Source: Shewanella atlantica
GTDB taxonomy: Bacteria; Pseudomonadota; Gammaproteobacteria; Enterobacterales; Shewanellaceae
NCBI RefSeq assembly: GCF_003966265.1
Contig: NZ_RXNV01000007.1
Span: forward strand, 1 to 64,000
DNA: 64,000 bases
Reading direction: 5' to 3'
The notes under the pieces are model-generated. The model saw only the letters and a list, made by a program, of their open reading frames with translations, had not been told where the DNA came from and ran no database searches. Position numbers and translations under genes: made by a program. This document shows, in pieces, positions 35,567-44,680 of the stretch (positions within the stretch are counted from its first letter, which is position 1; the number at the start of each line of letters is the position of its first letter).

Positions 35567-38500
35567 ATGGATACAATTATCTCCTTTGCATTAAGGCGAC
35601 GGTTACTGGTGCTGGCGATGACCCTACTCATCGCGCTATTGGGTGTCTACAACACGTTAAAGTTACCTATTGATGCCGTGCCCGATATCACCAATGTGCA
35701 GGTACAGATAAACACAGCCATCGCGGGTTACTCTCCACTCGAGTCTGAGCAGAGACTCACCTATGTAATTGAAAACGCTATGGCGGGGATACCTCATCTG
35801 GATCATACCCGCTCTATTTCACGTTATGGTCTGTCTCAGGTGACAGTGATCTTCGATGAAGGCACTGACATCTATTGGGCAAGGCAGCAGATCGCCGAAC
35901 GACTTCAGGGGATCCGCAGTGAGTTACCCGCAGAAGCCGAACCGGCACTGGGCCCTGTGAGTAGTGGTTTGGGTGAAGTGTTTACCTACTCAATTCGCGC
36001 GCTGGATGGCGCTTTGAAAGAGGATGGTAGCCCCTATAACGCCGAAGACCTGCGTACCATTCAGGACTGGATCATCCGCCCTCAGCTGGTCAAGGTGCCC
36101 GGGGTTACCGAAATCAACAGCCTGGGTGGCTTCGAGCGTGAATATCAGGTCGCGCCGGATCCCGGCAAGTTACTGGCATTTAAGGTGACCAATAATGATG
36201 TGATCGAGGCGCTTAAGCTCAATAATCGCAATGCGGGTGCAGGTTACATAGAGAGAAATGGTGAGCAGTGGTTAGTTCGTTCACCGGGGCAGCTTAAAGA
36301 TCTGGAGGAGATCCGCCAAGTCGTTGTGACTAAGCGTGACGATGCGCCGGTTCGAATCGGCGATGTGGCCGAGGTGTTCTACGGTAAGCAGCTCAGAACC
36401 GGCGCAGCGACTCGAGATGGTGAAGAGACAGTGCTGGGCACCGCCTTTATGCTCTTAGGTGAAAATAGCCGCGTTGTCGCTAAAGAGGTGGGTGACAGGC
36501 TAAAACATGTTAATGCCAGCCTCCCAGAGGGAATAGTCGCAGAAGCGGTATATGACAGAACGGGCCTTGTCGACAAGGCCATTGCCACGGTGCAGAAAAA
36601 CCTGTTCGAAGGCGCCGTACTGGTTATTGTGGTGTTGTTTGCCTTGCTTGGGAACTTTCGTGCAGCGCTTATCGCAGCCTTGGTTATTCCGCTCAGTATG
36701 CTGTTTGCTATCACAGGCATGACGACTAATCGTGTCTCAGGTAATCTGATGAGCCTTGGCGCTATCGACTTTGGCATTATCGTCGATGGTGCGGTGATCA
36801 TCGTCGAGAACGCTTTGCGTCGACTCGGTATGGCTCAACATCACTACGGCAGGCTACTCTCACTCGAGGAACGTCTAAAGGTGGTGTTCGATGCGACAAA
36901 AGAGGTGTTCCGCCCGGCAGTATTTGGTGTGCTGATCATCATGCTGGTCTATCTGCCTATCTTTGCACTCAGTGGCGTCGAAGGTAAGATGTTCCACCCA
37001 ATGGCATTTACCGTGGTTGCAGCGCTTATCGGTGCTCTTATCCTTTCGGTTACCTTTGTGCCCGCAGCCATCGCCATATTTGTTAAGGGTAAAGTTAACG
37101 AGAAAGAAAACGTTCTGATGGCTAAAGCGCGTAGCGTCTATGAGCCGGTGCTGTTTTTCTCTCTTAAACGCCCAGCCATTATTGTCGTCACCGCGATAGC
37201 CTTGATGGGCGTCACCACCTATCAACTCAGCCGTTTAGGTTCTGAGTTTTTGCCTAAACTCGATGAAGGCGATATTGCAATGCATGCCATGCGCATTACG
37301 GGGACCGGCCTTGAGCAGTCGACCGAGATGCAGAAGAAACTTGAGCTGGTCATTGGCGAACTTGATGAGGTCGAGCATGTGTTCTCGAAAATTGGTACCC
37401 CGGAAGTGGCGACCGATCCCATGCCGCCAAGCGTTGCCGATACCATCTTGATCATTAAGCCTCGCGATCAGTGGGCCGATCCTACTAAGAGTAAAGATCA
37501 GTTTATTGATGAACTCAGAGAACATGTTGAGCAGGTTCCGGGCAATAACTATGAGTTTACCCAGCCTATCGAGATGCGCTTCAACGAGTTGATTGCGGGA
37601 GTTCGTGCAGATGTTGCCTTACGAATTTATGGTGATGATCTCGATACCCTTAAAGCTGCCGGCGATCGCGCCGAAGTGCTGTTCCATAAAATCGATGGCG
37701 CCAAAGATGTGCGTGTCGAGCAGATGTCAGGTTTACCTACGCTGTCTATCGAGCCTAACCGGGATCATCTAGCCTTACTGGGCCTCACCATAGTCGATGT
37801 ACAGCAAGCGCTGCAAACTGCGGTCTCCGGTGTACCAGTCGGTCTTATCTATGAGGGGGATCGGCGTTTTAAGCTCGTGGTTCGTATGAATGATAGCATC
37901 AGCCAGGATCTCAAGGCACTGGAGAGGTTGCCTATCGCCTTGCCCACAGAGCTCAATCCGGATCTTAGTTATGTTCCTCTTGGCGAGGTGGCTGATATTA
38001 AGTTCAAGGTGGGACCAAATCAGATCAATCGTCAAAGTGGTAAACGCCATGTGGTGGTGACCGCAAACGTCGAAGGTCGGGATCTGGGTTCCTTCATTAA
38101 GGACACTAAGGCGCTGATGGGGAGTGAGCTGAAGCTGCCCAGTGGTTATTGGAGTGAATATGGTGGCACTTTTGAGCAGCTGGAGTCGGCATCTAATCGC
38201 TTGATGATCTTAGTACCTTTGACTCTGCTACTTATCCTCGGCTTGCTGTATAGCGCCTTTGGCTCAATCAGGGATTCGTTGATCATCTTCAGTGGCGTTC
38301 CGCTGGCATTGACCGGTGGCGTCTTGGCATTGGTGCTGAGAGATATGCCATTGTCTATCTCTGCGGCGATCGGCTTTATCGCTCTGTCGGGCATTGCCGT
38401 GCTTAACGGTGTGGTGATGTTGAGTTTTATCAAGGAGCTAAAGCAACAGGGACTCGAGCTGCTGGAGGCCATCAAGCAAGGCGCGAGTCAACGTCTTCGT

Positions 38501-38701
38501 CCGGTGCTAATGACCGCATTGGTCGCCAGTCTTGGATTTGTCCCTATGGCATTGAACGTCGGTACCGGTGCAGAGGTACAGCGTCCGCTTGCCACTGTGG
38601 TGATTGGCGGCATAGTCTCATCGACCCTGCTGACCCTCGTCATCCTGCCCGTGCTCTATATGCTGGTGTATCGTTTCAGTAAGAAGGGAGAAGCTAAGTA
38701 A
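35567..38701 (+). CDS. czcA: CzcA-type RND heavy-metal efflux pump
   Basis: A 1044-residue inner-membrane pump of the heavy-metal efflux RND class. The fourth membrane segment reads DFGIIVDGAVIIVEN (from Asp401), the signature of the divalent cation group that exports zinc, cobalt or cadmium, and differs from the CusA copper/silver pattern. Other family features are LPIDAVPDITNVQVQINT near the N-terminus, the large periplasmic loops, and ISAAIGFIALSGIAVLNGVVMLSF in the second half. It is driven by the proton gradient and works with CzcB and CzcC. A hairpin (TAGCGGGAGA/TCTCCCGCTA, 38731-38753) follows the stop. No regulator gene such as czcR adjoins the operon. Confidence 0.93.
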   Translation: MDTIISFALRRRLLVLAMTLLIALLGVYNTLKLPIDAVPDITNVQVQINTAIAGYSPLESEQRLTYVIENAMAGIPHLDHTRSISRYGLSQVTVIFDEGTDIYWARQQIAERLQGIRSELPAEAEPALGPVSSGLGEVFTYSIRALDGALKEDGSPYNAEDLRTIQDWIIRPQLVKVPGVTEINSLGGFEREYQVAPDPGKLLAFKVTNNDVIEALKLNNRNAGAGYIERNGEQWLVRSPGQLKDLEEIRQVVVTKRDDAPVRIGDVAEVFYGKQLRTGAATRDGEETVLGTAFMLLGENSRVVAKEVGDRLKHVNASLPEGIVAEAVYDRTGLVDKAIATVQKNLFEGAVLVIVVLFALLGNFRAALIAALVIPLSMLFAITGMTTNRVSGNLMSLGAIDFGIIVDGAVIIVENALRRLGMAQHHYGRLLSLEERLKVVFDATKEVFRPAVFGVLIIMLVYLPIFALSGVEGKMFHPMAFTVVAALIGALILSVTFVPAAIAIFVKGKVNEKENVLMAKARSVYEPVLFFSLKRPAIIVVTAIALMGVTTYQLSRLGSEFLPKLDEGDIAMHAMRITGTGLEQSTEMQKKLELVIGELDEVEHVFSKIGTPEVATDPMPPSVADTILIIKPRDQWADPTKSKDQFIDELREHVEQVPGNNYEFTQPIEMRFNELIAGVRADVALRIYGDDLDTLKAAGDRAEVLFHKIDGAKDVRVEQMSGLPTLSIEPNRDHLALLGLTIVDVQQALQTAVSGVPVGLIYEGDRRFKLVVRMNDSISQDLKALERLPIALPTELNPDLSYVPLGEVADIKFKVGPNQINRQSGKRHVVVTANVEGRDLGSFIKDTKALMGSELKLPSGYWSEYGGTFEQLESASNRLMILVPLTLLLILGLLYSAFGSIRDSLIIFSGVPLALTGGVLALVLRDMPLSISAAIGFIALSGIAVLNGVVMLSFIKELKQQGLELLEAIKQGASQRLRPVLMTALVASLGFVPMALNVGTGAEVQRPLATVVIGGIVSSTLLTLVILPVLYMLVYRFSKKGEAK

Positions 38702-38770
38702 AGTAAGCTTGAATTCGGGTTTGCTTCAGATAGCGGGAGATACTCTCCCGCTAATACCTCATCTTCTTAG

Positions 38771-38826
38771 TTTTAAGTTTTAAGTTTTAAGTTTTAAGTT
38801 TTAAGTTTTAAGTTTCGAGTTTCGAG
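38771..38826 (+). repeat. Heptamer tandem array TTTTAAG
   Basis: Six TTTTAAG units followed by two TTTCGAG units in perfect 7-base register, 70 bases after the czcA stop. The same heptamer, in the same orientation relative to the gene, ends the chemoreceptor gene at 53699-53761. Confidence 0.9.
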
Positions 38827-38849
38827 TTATGAGGGGGGTCACATCAGAA

Positions 38850-39306
38850 GCGAGGTTCTAGAGTCTAGGAACTTCTTTATGTCCTAGCGTCTTCTTTAGG
38901 AAAGGGAGCTGCCAGCATAATCGAGGACTTTTTATAAACTCTTCTTATAAACAAGGAGTCAGATCAAGCATGGATGTGGAATTTTCTGAAAAGGTTCGAG
39001 GTTCGAGATCCTAGAGCTTTGGAATTTACTGAGAGGTTTGAGCTTTGAGCTTCTAGTTCCTAGGAACTTATCTTGATCCTCGTACCTTCTTTGAAGGGAA
39101 CAGCTAGCATACTCGAGGAACGAGCGGATCAAGCATAGACGTGGAATTTACTTGGGAAGTTAAATTTAATTAGGTCGGAACAGCTAGCATACTCGAGGAA
39201 CGAGCGGATCAAGCATAGACGTGGAATTTACTTTCGATGATAATGAAGAGGGTCGGAACAGCTAGCATACTCGAGGAAACAAACAGATCAAGATGGGGGA
39301 ATTTAC
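38850..39306 (+). repeat. Intergenic direct repeats of about 55 bases
   Basis: Three close copies of a block beginning GGAACAGCTAGCATACTCGA and ending GTGGAATTTACT start at about 39097, 39177 and 39254; the third is shorter. A decayed earlier copy lies near 38905-38990 with an insertion. The flanks also repeat (variants of GAGGTTCTAGAGTCTAGGAAC). The spacing of 77-80 bases is nearly regular. No gene is seen in the 750 bases between czcA and prkB. Confidence 0.8.
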
Positions 39307-39450
39307 TCCCAAGAGCATGCTAACTTATCAGTCTTTCGCCTGAAATCCCGACGAGAGAAAGTTTACTCGAACATACTTAAATAAAGCTTAAGCTTTCCTG
39401 AGTCGAAATAAAAACAGCAGGTTTCTTACCTGTTCGTTTCTCACCACTTA

Positions 39451-40338
39451 CTATTCATTATCCAGCAATAAAAGCTGCTGACGCTTCTCTAACAGATCTC
39501 TGATCAAGGGAGTGAGTATCAACTCCATAGCCAGAGACATCTTGCCACCCGGTACCACAAGTGTATTAACCCTGGACATAAATGAACCATCGATCATCTT
39601 CAGATAATAGGGAAAGTCTACATTCTTGATGCCACGAAAACGGATCACTACGAAGCTTTCATCTAAGCTGGGAATATTCTTCGCGCTGAATGGATTGGAG
39701 GTATCTACGGTCGGCACACGCTGAAAGTTGATGTGGGTGCGAGAAAATTGCGGGGTCATGTGGTTAATATAATCGTCCATGCTACGTACGATCGAACCCA
39801 TGACTTTTTCGCGGCTGTGGCCTCTTTCCGAGGTATCTCGAATGATCTTTTGTATCCATTCCAGGTTGACAATCGGCACCATGCCTATCAATAGATCGAC
39901 ATGTTCCGCGACATTACAGCTGTCAGTTTTCACACCACCATGAAGTCCTTCATAGTAGAGCATATCGGTATTTTCCGGCAGCGGATGCCATTGGGTAAAG
40001 GTCCCCGGCATCTGGTTAAATGGCACGGCTTCATCGAAAGTATGCAGATAAGCACGGGTTTCGCCTTGTCCTGTTGCGCTATAATCGCTGAAACATTGCT
40101 CTAACCTTTCAAAGTCGTTTGCCTCGGGGCCAAAATAACTGATATTTTTCTCTTCGGTTTTAGACTGGCGGATCTTTAATTCCATTTCAGGGCGGGTAAA
40201 GTGATGAAAGCTATCACCTTCGACCGAAGCTGCATTGATCCCTAGTTGGCGGAAGATATGCTTAAAGGCCGTTGTCGTGGTCGTCGTACCCGCTCCGGAA
40301 GAGCCGGTCACTGCGATGATGGGATGTTTTGCTGACAT
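39451..40338 (-). CDS. prkB: Phosphoribulokinase-like protein PrkB
   Basis: A 295-residue P-loop kinase that follows E. coli PrkB closely: Walker A GSSGAGTTTT (near residues 12-21), EGDSFHHFTRPEM, ISYFGPEANDF, LFYEGLHGGV-like LYYEGLHGGV, and SMDDYINHMTPQFSRTHINFQRVPTVDTSNPF. The family is named for ribulose-5-phosphate kinase, yet the organism shows no Calvin cycle here and the true substrate in heterotrophs is unclear. It lies first downstream of yheU-yheT on the same strand, as in enterics, where the group also neighbours crp. Spacing to yheU is 100 bases. Confidence 0.92.
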   Translation of the reverse strand: MSAKHPIIAVTGSSGAGTTTTTTAFKHIFRQLGINAASVEGDSFHHFTRPEMELKIRQSKTEEKNISYFGPEANDFERLEQCFSDYSATGQGETRAYLHTFDEAVPFNQMPGTFTQWHPLPENTDMLYYEGLHGGVKTDSCNVAEHVDLLIGMVPIVNLEWIQKIIRDTSERGHSREKVMGSIVRSMDDYINHMTPQFSRTHINFQRVPTVDTSNPFSAKNIPSLDESFVVIRFRGIKNVDFPYYLKMIDGSFMSRVNTLVVPGGKMSLAMELILTPLIRDLLEKRQQLLLLDNE

Positions 40339-40438
40339 TAAATTTCCTAAATGGAACCTGAAAAAGAGCCATAGATATCGTGTAGCTGACTCATATTTAT
40401 ACGGTAATCAGACCTATCAGGTCAAACTCATATGTGAT

Positions 40439-40696
40439 TTAGCGACTACCCGCTATTATCTGGTTATTGAGGTGATCATGTTGACGGATCGCAATCGACT
40501 CATCATCTTCACTGTATTCAACAACTAACACTCCTTGCTTCAGAGCTTGTTTGCATTTAACTATCGCAAGCTTTAGTGTCTCATCATCTGTGCCGGAAAA
40601 ACTGCCATCTTCGACCTGAGAGAAGAGATATTCTTTAATCAGACTCTCTAATGTTTCATCTGGTAACTGCTGCAATGCATCATAGGGGACTAACAT
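40439..40696 (-). CDS. yheU: YheU family (UPF0270) small protein
   Basis: An 85-residue acidic cytoplasmic protein starting MLVPYDALQQLPDETLESLIKEY, the usual opening of the UPF0270/YheU family, with GSFSGTDDETL in the middle. Function is not known. Its start overlaps the end of yheT by seven bases, so the two are co-translated. It stays with yheT and prkB across many gammaproteobacteria, which argues for a shared role. Confidence 0.9.
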   Translation of the reverse strand: MLVPYDALQQLPDETLESLIKEYLFSQVEDGSFSGTDDETLKLAIVKCKQALKQGVLVVEYSEDDESIAIRQHDHLNNQIIAGSR

Positions 40697-41670
40697 GTTT
40701 TAGTATCACTCTGTGAGAGAAAGGTGAGGATCCGCCTTTCCAGATAGTATTTGGGTTTTAATGGTGTGCCCCCCTCGATAAAGCCGACATGTCCACCGCG
40801 ATTATGCAGTTCATAGACCACCTGAGGCGACAACTTATCAGCGGCTGGGATCACATCCCGGGTCATGAAAGGATCATCCTGCGCATGTATGACCAATGTT
40901 GGCTGACTGATATGTTTCAGATAGTCCATACCGCTGGCTCTATGGTAGTAGTCGTCCACTCCGGTAAATCCGTGAAGGGGAGCCGTTACCCTATGGTCGA
41001 AGTTATAGAAGGTGTTGAGCTCATCTATCTGCGACATCGAGACCGGCATGCTCTCCCCAAGTTGCTTGTCTTTGACCTTTTCGGTGAGTTTCTGTTGTAA
41101 CTGCTTTATCAGGTAGCTTTGGTAAACCTTCGAAAATCCTTTTTCCAGCCTCTTGGCACATGCTGCAAGTTTTAACGGTGCCGATACCACAACGGCACGT
41201 TCGATAAGACTCGAGTCATCATGCTCACCAAGATATTTAGTCAGCACGTTGCCCCCGAGACTGTAACCTACGGCCCTTATTTTTGAGTTTGGATATCTCA
41301 ATTTTAAGTGGGTCAGATGTGCCTGCAGATCTTGGGTATCACCACTATGATAGCTGCGTGCCAGGCGGTTACGCTCACCTGAGCAGCTTCTGTGATGGTG
41401 AACGACGGCAGATAGGCCTCTATCGCGGCACCCTTGCAAGAGCCTGCGTACGTAATGGGATTCTGCACTACCTTCCAGCCCATGAATGATAACCAGAATG
41501 CTTTGCCCGTCTTTGGGAAAGCTTAACCAGTCCAGATCGATAAAATCACCGTCATTAAGCTCCAGACGTTCTCGACTCAATACTGGTCTGTCCACCTTGG
41601 TGAATACCGGCAGAATCGTCTGAATATGCGGGCTTTTTGCCCACCATGGAGGTGAAAAAGATTGCGTCAT
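40690..41670 (-). CDS. yheT: YheT-like alpha/beta hydrolase
   Basis: A 326-residue alpha/beta hydrolase. It opens PPWWAKSPHIQTILP, typical for YheT, has the oxyanion region IHGLEGSAESHYVR, HHRSCSGERNRL, the nucleophile elbow VGYSLGGN (Ser near residue 143), and the acid and His in HAQDDPF and RGGHVGFIEGG. The family contains esterases and acylglycerol lipases; the natural substrate is not known. It heads the yheT-yheU-prkB run on the minus strand. Upstream, 230 bases away, lies the divergent Tat-exported gene. Confidence 0.9.
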   Translation of the reverse strand: MTQSFSPPWWAKSPHIQTILPVFTKVDRPVLSRERLELNDGDFIDLDWLSFPKDGQSILVIIHGLEGSAESHYVRRLLQGCRDRGLSAVVHHHRSCSGERNRLARSYHSGDTQDLQAHLTHLKLRYPNSKIRAVGYSLGGNVLTKYLGEHDDSSLIERAVVVSAPLKLAACAKRLEKGFSKVYQSYLIKQLQQKLTEKVKDKQLGESMPVSMSQIDELNTFYNFDHRVTAPLHGFTGVDDYYHRASGMDYLKHISQPTLVIHAQDDPFMTRDVIPAADKLSPQVVYELHNRGGHVGFIEGGTPLKPKYYLERRILTFLSQSDTKTC

Positions 41671-41900
41671 AATATATTGGCTATTGCTGAAAATTAAAAC
41701 GTGTGTTTAATTATTAATGTGAGTTGCATTGTAGCATACCTGTTTGTTTCTTTTTCTCGATGAGAAAAAGCCATGCCATCTTAGCTCCGGGTTTTTAGAC
41801 TCGAGTCAGCTTCGCAGAATGACCTGCATAGGTATAGTATAGAAAAACAACGATTTTCTATGTTGGATATTTATCCTCATCGAAAAAATTAGGGGGGGGC

Positions 41901-42416
41901 ATGAAAAGACGGACTTTTTTGACATCGGCATTCGTGGGCACGGCAGCATTAGCACTGGGTGTCAGCATCTATTCGCCTGAATTCATCTCGGCTAACAGAT
42001 CACAGGATAGCCAACATAGATTGTTATTTAGTGTGTTACTTCCGGTATTTTTGGATGGGGCGCTCCCCGATGTCGAAAATCTTCGCAGAGCCGCTGAGAA
42101 TCGTACCTTAGATGCCATCGGGCAGACCATCGCCATCTTACCCGAAGAGGGGCGAGTCGAGCTGGAGCAGCTACTGGATATGCTGGAGCAGAGGTTGGGT
42201 CTGCTGATCTTAACCGGTAGCGTGACGCCGCTGATGATGCGCAGCCCTCAAGAGCTGGTCTCAATGTTAGAGTATTGGCGTAGCAGTTTTTTAGACCTGA
42301 TGGTGACCGCTTATCAGGGCCTCAGGGAGTTGGTCATTGCAAGTTACTACTCCTGCCCCGAGCACTGGAGTCGATTGAACTATGAGAAGCCGACATTTCT
42401 GGGTCAGGAAGTTTAG
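41901..42416 (+). CDS. Tat-exported small subunit of a GMC dehydrogenase
   Basis: A 171-residue protein with a twin-arginine signal (MKRRTFLTSAFVGTAALALG), so it is exported folded. The mature part (LLFSVLLPVFLDGALPD, then helical stretches) recalls the small gamma subunit of gluconate 2-dehydrogenase-like enzymes. It lies 74 bases ahead of a GMC flavoenzyme that lacks its own signal peptide, so the pair probably travels together through the Tat pathway. A run of G residues (AGGGGGG) just before the ATG acts as ribosome binding site. Substrate unknown. Confidence 0.75.
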   Translation: MKRRTFLTSAFVGTAALALGVSIYSPEFISANRSQDSQHRLLFSVLLPVFLDGALPDVENLRRAAENRTLDAIGQTIAILPEEGRVELEQLLDMLEQRLGLLILTGSVTPLMMRSPQELVSMLEYWRSSFLDLMVTAYQGLRELVIASYYSCPEHWSRLNYEKPTFLGQEV

Positions 42417-42490
42417 ATATTAACGACTTAGCATTGCTGTAACGAATTTAAAATTATAACTAAAATAGTCAGTCGTTGGAGGTAGTTGAG

Positions 42491-44086
42491 GTGGTAATAG
42501 CAGATCCGATTGAAGAGGGACTGGCCTCGGGCTGGAAGCATATCGATGCCAGCCAGTTGAGTCAGAGTCAAACACTCGAAGCCGATGTCGTTATTATTGG
42601 CAGCGGTGCCGGTGGCGGTGTCGCCGCCGAGATCTTAACCGATGCTGGCTTGAGGGTTATTATCATCGAGGGAGGCCCGCTGAAGTCATCCCGGAGTTTT
42701 AATATGGAGGAGCGGCGCGCCTATCCTGATCTCTATCACCAAGCAGCCGCCATGAAAACGAAAGATAAAGCCATCGGTATCTTTCAGGGCCGGGCCGTGG
42801 GAGGCTCGACCACCGTCAATTGGACCACATCTATCAGAACACCCAAAAACGCCTTGGATTATTGGGCTAAAGACAAGTCGGTTGAGGGCTTGTCCAGGGA
42901 GGAGCTGGATCCCTGGTTCGAGAAGATGGAGCAGCGCCTGAATATCACCGAGTGGCCTTTTGCCCCCAACAGAAATAATGAGGCATTAAAAAACGGTTGC
43001 GAGAAACTCAATTGGGATTTCACCGTGATTAAGCGCAACGTCAAAGGGTGCTGGAATACCGGATATTGCGGTATGGGTTGCCCCGTGAATGCGAAACAAT
43101 CTATGTTGGTCACCACCATACCGGCGGCGCTCGAGAAGGGGGCAACCCTGGTGAGTCGCGCCAAAGTGGTAAAGCTAGAGCATCATAAGGAGAAGATCTT
43201 CGCGGCTAAGGCCATCGCGTTGGATGAAAACCTGAAGCCTACCTCTGTAGAGTTAACCTTTAAGGCTAAGCACTATATTATTGCGGCGGGCGCCATACAC
43301 ACGCCGACGCTGTTGATGCGATCCGGCGTCACCGATCCCAATCAAATACTCGGTAAGCGTACCTTCCTGCATCCGACGCTATTGAGTGGAGCCATTTTTA
43401 GTGATCCCATTAATGCCCACAGTGGCGCTCCCCAATCCATCTATTCCGATGAGTTTGTCTGGCGCGACGGCGCAGCTGGTCAGCTGGGTTACAAGTTGGA
43501 GGTGCCTCCGGTTCACCCTGTACTTATCGGTTCTAAAACATTGGGTTATGGTAAGAGTCATGCAGAGTTAATGGCTAACTTTAATCAGCTTCAGGTGACC
43601 ATAGCCCTGGTGAGAGACGGCTATCATGAGCAGAGTCAAGGGGGGCAGGTACACCTTACCGATAAAGGGTTTACATTGGATTATCCTCTGACCGAGGCGT
43701 TTTGGAACGCGGCAAGAAGGGCATTTTCCAGCATGGCAGAGCTACAGTTTGCCGCAGGTGCTAAACAGGTATTGCCGATCAGCGAAGGGATGCCTTATCT
43801 GAACAGCTGGGCCGAGGCCAAGACCAAGATAGCGACGATGGCGTTAGCACCGCTTAAAACCGTCGTTGCTTCGGCGCATGTAATGGGGGGCTGCCCTATG
43901 GGGGAGGACCTCAAGATCTCTATGGTCGATAGTCATGGACAGTCCCATTACTATGAAAACATGTCGGTAATGGACGGATCTATTTTTCCCACCAGCTTAG
44001 GCGCTAATCCACAACTGTCGATTTATGGTATGACGGCCAGAAACGCGACTCGTCTGGCCGAGCGACTGAGCGCAGCTAAGGGCTAG
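42491..44086 (+). CDS. GMC-family FAD-dependent oxidoreductase
   Basis: About 531 residues from the GTG at 42491, which has GGAGG seven bases ahead; a TTG at 42476 would overlap that site. An FAD-binding fold opens with DVVIIGSGAGGGVAAEIL, followed by RAVGGSTTVNWTTSIRTP, a cysteine-rich CWNTGYCGMGCPVNAKQSM and a C-terminal HVMGGCPMG with MDGSIFPTSLGANPQLSIYGMTARNA, which holds the catalytic His. This pattern is that of GMC alcohol dehydrogenases/oxidases of the long-chain alcohol type. Without a signal peptide, it is probably exported with the Tat-signal subunit encoded upstream. It lies within the yhe gene group, where enterics have no such gene. Confidence 0.85.
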   Translation: MVIADPIEEGLASGWKHIDASQLSQSQTLEADVVIIGSGAGGGVAAEILTDAGLRVIIIEGGPLKSSRSFNMEERRAYPDLYHQAAAMKTKDKAIGIFQGRAVGGSTTVNWTTSIRTPKNALDYWAKDKSVEGLSREELDPWFEKMEQRLNITEWPFAPNRNNEALKNGCEKLNWDFTVIKRNVKGCWNTGYCGMGCPVNAKQSMLVTTIPAALEKGATLVSRAKVVKLEHHKEKIFAAKAIALDENLKPTSVELTFKAKHYIIAAGAIHTPTLLMRSGVTDPNQILGKRTFLHPTLLSGAIFSDPINAHSGAPQSIYSDEFVWRDGAAGQLGYKLEVPPVHPVLIGSKTLGYGKSHAELMANFNQLQVTIALVRDGYHEQSQGGQVHLTDKGFTLDYPLTEAFWNAARRAFSSMAELQFAAGAKQVLPISEGMPYLNSWAEAKTKIATMALAPLKTVVASAHVMGGCPMGEDLKISMVDSHGQSHYYENMSVMDGSIFPTSLGANPQLSIYGMTARNATRLAERLSAAKG

Positions 44087-44117
44087 TATTAAATGTTTAG
44101 CGCTAGCTGAAAAAGAG

Positions 44118-44140
44118 CAGGAGTGAATAGTTCACTCCTG
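44118..44140. terminator. Hairpin between the convergent GMC and TIGR02444 genes
   Basis: CAGGAGTGAA and TTCACTCCTG form a 10-bp stem with a 3-base loop. No strong T run follows on either strand, so termination is likely but not certain. Confidence 0.55.
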
Positions 44141-44166
44141 TCTGGGATAGTTATTACGTTTTCCTA

Positions 44167-44604
44167 CTAGGCTGCAAGATGCTGATATTCATCCGCATTT
44201 AACCGATACAGGTCCAGAAAGACACTCAAGTTTGAAGACTGGCCTTCATGGGGGAGTTGTCTGAGTTTATGTAAAATAAGTGCCTGGGATTTTCGTTCCA
44301 GCATCAATTCGACTTCAAGCATCTGCTGATACTCTCCCTCGATTAAGCTGTTCTTACTCAGTTTACGTAACTTTCTGTAGGGCAATAAAACCCGCTCTTC
44401 CCAGTGATGAACTTCCTCTTTCATCTGTGACCAATCTGTCGGGTTTAACAGGTAGCCCTGCTTGTCTAACCATAAGGAGAGCAAGAGTAAGTTCACATTG
44501 ACTTGGTGTTCATCCTGAAGCTGGAGGCAGAGCGTTTGATGCTGGTGATAATAGCTGTCACACATTACCCAAAGGGAGAGATCAAACTGATTTAAATAGG
44601 TCAT
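44167..44604 (-). CDS. TIGR02444/DUF2390 family protein
   Basis: A 145-residue cytoplasmic, helix-rich protein. The pattern LSLWVMCDSYY, LLLLSLWLDKQG and WEERVLLPYRKLRKLSK fits the TIGR02444 family, commonly encoded next to the ABC-F ATPase YheS in marine gammaproteobacteria. No enzymatic motif is visible and the role is unknown. It lies 76 bases after the stop of yheS on the same strand, so it is probably co-transcribed. Confidence 0.82.
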   Translation of the reverse strand: MTYLNQFDLSLWVMCDSYYHQHQTLCLQLQDEHQVNVNLLLLSLWLDKQGYLLNPTDWSQMKEEVHHWEERVLLPYRKLRKLSKNSLIEGEYQQMLEVELMLERKSQALILHKLRQLPHEGQSSNLSVFLDLYRLNADEYQHLAA

Positions 44605-44680
44605 TTAACGCGTTTCCTTTGCATTTTTGTCATTGCGGTGCTCTATCCTGAATAGGAACCGGAACACCGCCGAATCACAA

